A DNA stretch of 64,000 nucleotides from Dryococelus australis (lineage: Eukaryota; Arthropoda; Insecta; Phasmatodea; Phasmatidae): positions 300,181,466 through 300,245,465 of the forward strand of contig CM057009.1 of assembly GCA_029891345.1 (NCBI GenBank). The letters run 5' to 3'. The notes beneath the pieces are model-generated. The model made no database searches. It saw only the letters and a program-made list of their open reading frames with translations, and was not told the DNA's origin. How positions within the stretch are numbered: position 1 is the stretch's first letter; every line of letters begins with the position of its first letter. Positions 57,801 through 64,000 of the stretch are shown in pieces. A program made the translations under genes and the position numbers.

Positions 57801-60357
57801 TTGCCACTTGGTTGTTTTTAGTGACATTTCTCGAAAGTTGGTAGCCCTGTGTGTGAACTGGGGTTCACAATAAGCTCTTTGTTTTTTTAATTTTGTATTT
57901 TTGTATTGATTATTAGTATTATAGGTTTTATACATATTTTTATTAAGCATTTATATTAAGAATACTATCGCGTGTTTTATATTGCTTTTATTCCTCAGCT
58001 GATTTTTATATTAATATTTGTAGTTGTAATTTTTTACCATCCAGCTGTGCTGGGCTGTTGAAGCTCTTTGTTGTTTAGTATGCTAGTTCACATGGTCGTC
58101 GCTAGTGGCGCTCGAGTGATGGCATGTTCCTTTGTGGTAGGTCAGGGCATAAGTTTGACACCTGTCTAGACTTATGGAGGCAATAAGATTGTGCTCGCGA
58201 TGTCAGCTGTTTTTGATGAGAGTGATCGGAAGTAATGGCAATGGTAAAATTTGCATTTTGCGTGACGAGGCTTTGCAATTACAAATATATGAACAGTGCT
58301 AAAGACGTCAGCGTCTGGGTTGAAAATGAATGTGTTAAGTTTTTGTGCCGAGAGCCTCCACGAAATTTACAGTAACTTATGTGTGTGTTTTTTGAAATGT
58401 TAGTTGCAGTACATTGTCTTGTTTGTCACATCATGTTCGTGAATTTTTACGCGTGAGAGAATCGACTGTTGGATCACAAGCACGTAAATTGTGCTCCTGA
58501 ATACGAGTGGCAATTTGTTGGAAAATATTCTTCGCTACACCGGGCAGTATACGATTGATATCAGCCCAACAGACCATCCAATTAGGAGGATATTGAGCAG
58601 CAGGTTTCCTAGCCTGCCAGGATTGCAGCTGCTTATAACGGCCGTTATTCTTTGTGTATGCCTGGAGGTTGCATACACGGGTTCATCAATCAACAGAAAT
58701 TAAGATACTGTCTCATCGATAATTTCGCCCGAAAACATCGCGGGCGGTTATGACTGAAATTTGACCGAAGTTTGACTATCATGATTCACTCGCGCTGCCC
58801 ACAAGCAGCAACCACTTTTAATGTGTGTAAACTGTACTTTTCGGAATCATTTTAATGTTAAATTTTAGAGCACCTGTGCATGATTCGCTGATATTTTTTA
58901 TGATGCTATGTACTTACTATCACAAAATTAAGCCTAGAGTGGAGCTTGTATATGAATGAACTTAAAGTTGTGTATAAACTATTTTTCGAGTGATTAGAAA
59001 TGAAAGAACTCAAACATTATTTGCGTGAATTATCCATTAGTAGTGTCGCTGATCCCGTACATACTCTATTAAAAAAATATTTTACAAAGACATGAACACA
59101 TTTTTGCCTGAATACAACTTACTTACAGTTTATATATTTATTTAAATATATTCATAGGAATGAAAGGACATAAGGTGTTTTGTTGAAGACAAGTGCTGCT
59201 TGTCCCTTGATGTGTTATAAATGTGTGGGAGTTTCGGAAAGTGAGGTAGACTTGAAGTGCTTGAGCCCTTAAGGGACAAGGGCGACTCATTATACTCGTT
59301 TAATGCAATGGTGATTTATTTCAAAGTAACAAATTCATTAAGGAAACGATGTTAATAGTATGTACATATATTTTTTATTAAATCAGACTTTACCTATTTC
59401 TCCATGTGAAACACAATACGTAACACCGAACACTGACAGTTGGAAAACGTGTTTTAAATAACAGTTTAAATTGTTTACAGTAGTTCACTAGTTATGATAG
59501 AACAAAGATGTTTACATATTTTGTAACCACTGTATAGGTTTGTTAATGGTGAATCACATAATATTTAATTTCGTAACAATATCTATGTTTTACAAAAAGA
59601 CATATGTATTGGTGTATTTGCCTTTTGTGGGAGTAATAATATTCGTGCCTGTAATTCATGCTGTGGTAAAAGTCTTGGATTGAAATTTTATAATATAGGT
59701 TTTACAAATACGAGTCTGAATTGTGTACCATACTTTGAAAAGGATGTGATTCAATAAAGTTTTAGTAATGTTAGTAACAAGACATGTTTTGTTGATTATG
59801 TACAGTTTTTATTATAAAACGTTGAAAGTACATTTTTACAATATTTTGTCACGTAACATTTTAACAACTGTAATTAAGTTCGCAACTTTTTTATTTTAAA
59901 TAAAATCTTGTAAGATATGCTTCATTTAACATTGTAATGGGCGTTGAGAGCCGTTTTTTAAATCCGAAAAATATAATACAACGTAATCTGTTCTGAATTG
60001 TGTTGTTAACATTGAGAGTTTTGAGAAATGTTGTAAAACAAGTTCCGTTTACACTATAATTGGGGCATGATATAAACGAATATCTGAATTCTTAACAGTC
60101 TTGCTTTGGTATACAATGTCTTAAGCGAACATGCTGTAGGAGAGATGACTGATAAAGGTTCCTTATGCACACTGGTGACAAAGTCGAGAACTATTCAGAT
60201 GACTCTCAGTGGGCTTTCGAGCTACAGAGGGCGCAACACATGTGAGAAATTGTGGTCTGCTCCTAGGGAGTTTTACATGTAAATGCAGTCAACAGGTTAT
60301 ATAAAATGGAAAGTAAATATGATTGGTTCTATATTTCAACATGTAACATTTACACCT

Positions 60358-60388
<31 letters not shown>

Positions 60389-61400
60389 GGAGCGATACTT
60401 AAAAAATTAGTCAGTGTAGGTAATGCTTCACTGAATATGTGTTAACAAAATTTTTTATTGGACATTATTCTATCACACTTTCCGTTTTTAATGTCATCTT
60501 GGGCATAATTTTTTTACTGCTCACCAACAGTTGTCGGCTTAGAGCGGATGGTGGCAGAGAGAGGGGGGAGACAGGGAAACAGGGCACGCTCTGGCGAGAG
60601 CGTCAGGCACTGTTCAGATATGGCGGCTTGGATGTGAGAAGTGGTTGTCGATGCAGAGCACTTCAGATAAATCTATCTTCTACAGATATTTTTGACAAAA
60701 CTAATTTTATTCATGCTCACATAACAAATAGTAAATTCAATTAGTATATTAATTTTTTTATAACTTTCTGTACAACGAATCTCGTCATTTAGCATTTCCG
60801 TCTATGTGCATAAAGCATTGTGGCTGTAGCGGCTAGCTGTGGTATATCACCAGGGGCCCGACCTATCCAGGGCGAGAGATAGCTTTTCTTGTTAGTATTA
60901 CGCTAGGCTTAAAACATAAGTTGTGTTGCATGTACAGTTTGCACTTAATTGTAATGTGAATAAAGGATATCATTGAATGAAACCTGCTATAGAGCATCTC
61001 CTTTAATAGAACAATTAATCTGCCTAGAATGTTAGTGATGAGGGGACAACGATACAAGGCGTTAACATAGCTATGTGTGGGTTTAATGTTTTAAATCGTA
61101 TGGTGGCGTGTGATTAAGTATTATCTTTACTTCGGGTGATGTGTGTTTAACGTAATTGTGGTTAAATCAGTTTTGCTTGTGTTATGGAAAAGTTAATTGC
61201 ATGTTTTTAAAAAATAATTAAATATGTTTGTCATGTTAAACAGAATGGAGGTGTAAACAGACTTTGTGCATCGTTAATTTGTATTGTATTTAAACCAGGT
61301 GGATAGGTTTTAGTGGAAATGGGATAAGTTTTTGGTAGTTTGTTTATGCTTCGATCATTATATATTTTTGGCCTTGTAGTTGTGTTGTAATTCAATATGT
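54870..61400. other. Long AT-rich stretch without a supported gene
   Basis: Frames are short. Slightly richer patches at 55190-55860, 58080-58800 and 60530-60660 hold unassigned small frames. An (AT)n tract lies at 60360-60389. CTTGTCCCTT near 59197-59206 and AAGGGACAAG near 59271-59280 form a small inverted repeat. I see no tRNA, rRNA or recognisable protein. Confidence 0.45.
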
Positions 61401-61409
61401 AAAAGATCG

Positions 61410-61770
61410 GGTTTAGGGGCTAATTCGTGGTGCGTAATCGCTAATTGGGCCTTAATTCAATTGGTAATTGTAATTTATTGGGTTTTGGTGGTAGTTCGTG
61501 TTTTTTACTTGCTGTTTTGTTACATTTGATTAGTAAATGTCTCGTAATTCAATAGGTAGATGTGATTCTTTATGTTTGAGTGTTAATTAGTTTTGTTTGA
61601 TTTGTAATTCGATTCGTATTTGCAATTCTTTTTGATTAGGTGGTAATTTGTTATGTTTGATTTGATGGAATTTTTATTTGTATTCTGTGTTTTTAATTGC
61701 TAATTTGTTATGTCTTTGTGTGTCTGTTATTCAATCGGTGATTGTAATTGATCGTGTTTAAGTGTGATTT
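61410..61770. repeat. Degenerate GTAATTCGATTCGTATTTG repeat, related to 11.4 kb
   Basis: GCTAATT, TGTAATTCAAT(A/C)GGTA and TTAATTGCTAATTTGTTATG recur at 60-90-base intervals with no exact period. Confidence 0.6.
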
Positions 61771-61784
61771 GGTATTGGGAGGGG

Positions 61785-61940
61785 ATTGAAATGGGGGTTT
61801 TAAGACACCTGGAGATCTGTGTTGTGATGTAGTATTTTTTTCGTGTGTAATTTTCTTTGGAGAGGCTATTAGTTAAGGGGGGTTTTAGATACCTGGATAT
61901 CTGGGTTGTAGTGTAGTATTTTTTTAGTGTGATTTCGTGT
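61785..61940 (+). repeat. ~94-bp tandem duplication
   Basis: GGGGGTTTTAAGACACCTGGAGATCTGTGTTGTGATGTAGTATTTTTTT (about 61793) recurs as GGGGGGTTTTAGATACCTGGATATCTGGGTTGTAGTGTAGTATTTTTTT (about 61877). The TTTTAAGACACCTGG core is the complement of CCAGGTGTCTTAAAA at 12.55 kb. Confidence 0.75.
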
Positions 61941-62659
61941 GCTTGTGCAATTTTGTTAGGGGGTTGGTGCATTAGTGTAAGTGGCTTTTAATGTGTCATG
62001 TGAAATTGAGCTTGCATCATGTTCATGCTATTAGTTCAGTAATGTTACACTGATAGTTAGTTCGTCGGATTACGTTTCTGGCTCTTAATGTTACATTTCC
62101 TATAAATGCTCAGTTTGAAGATACTTGGGACATCATTCCATTTTAAAGATGTTTAAACTGTATTTGGGATGTGGCATTTCTTTAGTTCATTGCTATTTTT
62201 CTTGGAATTGTGTTTGTTAAAAGCAATTTACAAATTTTATAATGTCGCTTTTATATAATTTTTAATGAATATTATATTTCGCTATTTTAACCAACATTAT
62301 ACGAATTACAAATTTATACAACATAGTGATACTTCCAGCTCGACACACCCTCCCCTCCAGCCACCTCATCCTATCCACCAACTCAGTCTTCCCTTAACAG
62401 CCCGACCTTGCGGACGTACCTAGCCAACCAACATAACCTCAAACTTTGACGCTCCCTCCATACAAATCACTATTCGGATGGAAAATATATATTTAAAAAC
62501 AAATAAAATTAGATTTAGCACACTTTTGCCTCAAAATTACACTTATTCCACTCTTGCACCAAGGTCAACACACATATGCTGCCCACACACCCTTCTTCAT
62601 CTCAGTCGACTGCCATACGTCCTAGGGTGCACATCAATGCTACTCTGCCACTATTACCC

Positions 62660-62845
62660 TTATGACATTTAACCCTTTCAACACCAATTACCAATAAAAA
62701 ATTAACCCTTTACCTAATTACTAAATATTAAAATTTACCATTTCATTAATTAACTCTATCCGTAATTAACCCTTTTAATTAACCATTTCAATCAATAAAA
62801 CCCATTGGGCTCTTAACACTTTCAATCAATTTAACCCTTTGGACA
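62660..62845. repeat. Short degenerate repeat (TTAACCCTTT-AAT)
   Basis: TTAACCCTTT, TTAACCATTTCAATCAAT and related units recur about ten times. The unit differs from the insect telomere repeat TTAGG and from TTAGGG. Confidence 0.65.
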
Positions 62846-62849
62846 CGTG

Positions 62850-63775
62850 GTCTAGGAGCCCGCCGCGCCTACTACTCACTACTGACGTTTATGTAAAATA
62901 GTTAGAACTATTTAAAATTGATGTAAACTTTATATAGTTATCCTCTGGTTGTGTTATAAGAACGTATAATTTGGAGATGTTAGATTTTAAGTGTTTCATG
63001 GAAAAGGATGGGAGAATTTTTGTACATGAGTTGTACACCTGATTCTATATTACTTCTTGGAAAGGGTGGTTTTGATGTTATGCTATGTTAATAATTAACT
63101 AATTAATCCTGTTAATTATAAAACCTGACCATAAATGTGTTGCTTCACTATTGGGAAATTATTACCGAAAAATAACTCAGTCATCTCGAATATAGGCGTA
63201 CAAGAAACACGAGCTGAAGATTGCTCATTTACAAAATATATTGTTCGATTTTGGACGATAAATATGACGGCGTGAATGTAAATATTGTAAGGAATGAATA
63301 AATTAATTACTTAATCAGTTTTTTCTACAGTTAGCACCAATAATGTAGTTGTTACATTAACCCTACTAGAACAGCTTCATTTATAACAAAATCTTTATAT
63401 ATTATATATATTTTCAATAAAGTTACTTCCAGGTACTAGATTTACCACGTATCAGCATCAAACTATGCTTCCATATGCACGAAAATTACAATGTGGAGTC
63501 TCAGTATGTCGTACGTATAATTTTCATTTGCCCTTGACTTATACCTCCTCACCCATACACAGACTTCGTGCTCCCGTCGCCGACAGGAACACAAAAGACA
63601 ATTACGGGCATGCAGGTTTGCAATCCAGTCGCAGCAGTACAGGTAACCTTATCGTGACATTTTTGTACGTCCCGTTGTCAGCCTTGACCAGGCACGCAGT
63701 CCTGCCAACACACCGCCCGTTGGGTAGGTTCAGAAAACCACGAAGTACGAATCCGAACATGTTCAAACCATTGGC
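62850..63775. other. No supported gene; short GC-richer patch at the end
   Basis: 63460-63780 is GC-richer, with a 122-codon ATG-started frame (63465-63833) that runs into the hairpin arm. No domain recognised. Confidence 0.35.
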
Positions 63776-63780
63776 ATTAG

Positions 63781-63924
63781 CACCTTCTTACGTTGCTAGA
63801 TATTCACTGCTGTCATTATCCTCGGAGCACTGATGGAAGAAAAGATAGAATTTCTGTTTTCTTATTTGCAATCAGTTCTACGAGGATAATAACGGCAGTG
63901 AATATCTAGCGACGTAAGAAGGTG
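63781..63924. repeat. Foldback with ~54-bp arms
   Basis: CACCTTCTTACGTTGCTAGA + TATTCACTGCTGTCATTATCCTCG at 63781-63834 is reverse-complemented with few mismatches at 63871-63924, leaving a ~36-base loop. It may be the end of a foldback or MITE-type element. Confidence 0.85.
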
Positions 63925-64000
63925 GTAAAAAAATGTTATTCGCGTCTTGAAGTGACAGGAATTTTGAAAAATCCGCTGTGAAACAAGTTATGAAACATAT

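Noticed and set aside
58080-58720. Possible first exon or promoter of a host gene
   Set aside because: Only a mild GC rise and short unassigned frames. No start-site motif, splice structure or domain supports it.
62690-62845. Possible interstitial telomere repeat (TTAACCC-like)
   Set aside because: The unit is irregular (TTAACCCTTTCAAT) and does not match TTAGG or TTAGGG arrays.

Overview
The window looks like non-genic or gene-poor DNA from a large arthropod genome, most likely an insect. The evidence is high AT content, abundant microsatellites and minisatellites, tRNA-derived SINE-like repeats with RNA polymerase III box B motifs, Tc1/mariner relics, and fragments of a protein-primed type B DNA polymerase of the Polinton/Maverick (adintovirus-like) kind. 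No operons, Shine-Dalgarno sites or long uninterrupted genes are present, and I recognise no conserved host gene. The species assignment is inference only.

Layout. 0-2 kb: minus-strand remains of a Polinton-type PolB whose N-terminus carries C2HC/C2H2 fingers. 3.2-4.3 kb: a GT-rich minisatellite followed by a degenerate ~95-bp tandem repeat. 4.4-7.2 kb: GC-richer unassigned DNA and a SINE-like element. 9.6-10.0 kb: a CAATCCTCA minisatellite and a TG microsatellite. 10.15-10.66 kb: the only uninterrupted finger ORF of the polymerase-associated family. 13-17.6 kb: mixed GC-rich repeat debris with a probable LINE 3' end and perfect palindromes. 19.8-20.05 kb: another finger relic. 23.1-23.7 kb: a Tc1 transposase relic. 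26.16-27.52 kb: a head-to-head inverted repeat built on the same SINE-like family as 7 kb. 28.9 kb: a second SINE family. 31.4-31.95 kb: a second CAATCCTCA minisatellite. 36.56-37.21 kb: a short Tc1/mariner element with terminal inverted repeats and a TA target duplication. 39.2-42.9 kb: a compound minisatellite whose right part is an inverted copy of the left. 44.0-45.3 kb: a 30-bp minisatellite and a ~118-bp satellite. 45.85-50.45 kb: a diverged segmental duplication. 50.5-54.6 kb: a cluster of three Polinton-like gene relics on both strands. 54.6-64 kb: mostly AT-rich DNA with tandem repeats and a terminal foldback.

The recurrent theme is one family: short C2HC/C2H2 fingers at the N-terminus of a Polinton-like polymerase polyprotein. 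It occurs at least five times (about 1.3-2.0, 10.2-10.7, 19.8-20.0, 51.1-51.3 and 53.7-54.6 kb). Four copies are broken and one is still open. The second theme is inverted organisation at several scales: perfect palindromes of 24-39 bp, the 1.35-kb SINE foldback, the 39-43 kb satellite foldback, and a 54-bp-arm hairpin at 63.8 kb. Any working system here would be a mobile element rather than a host pathway.
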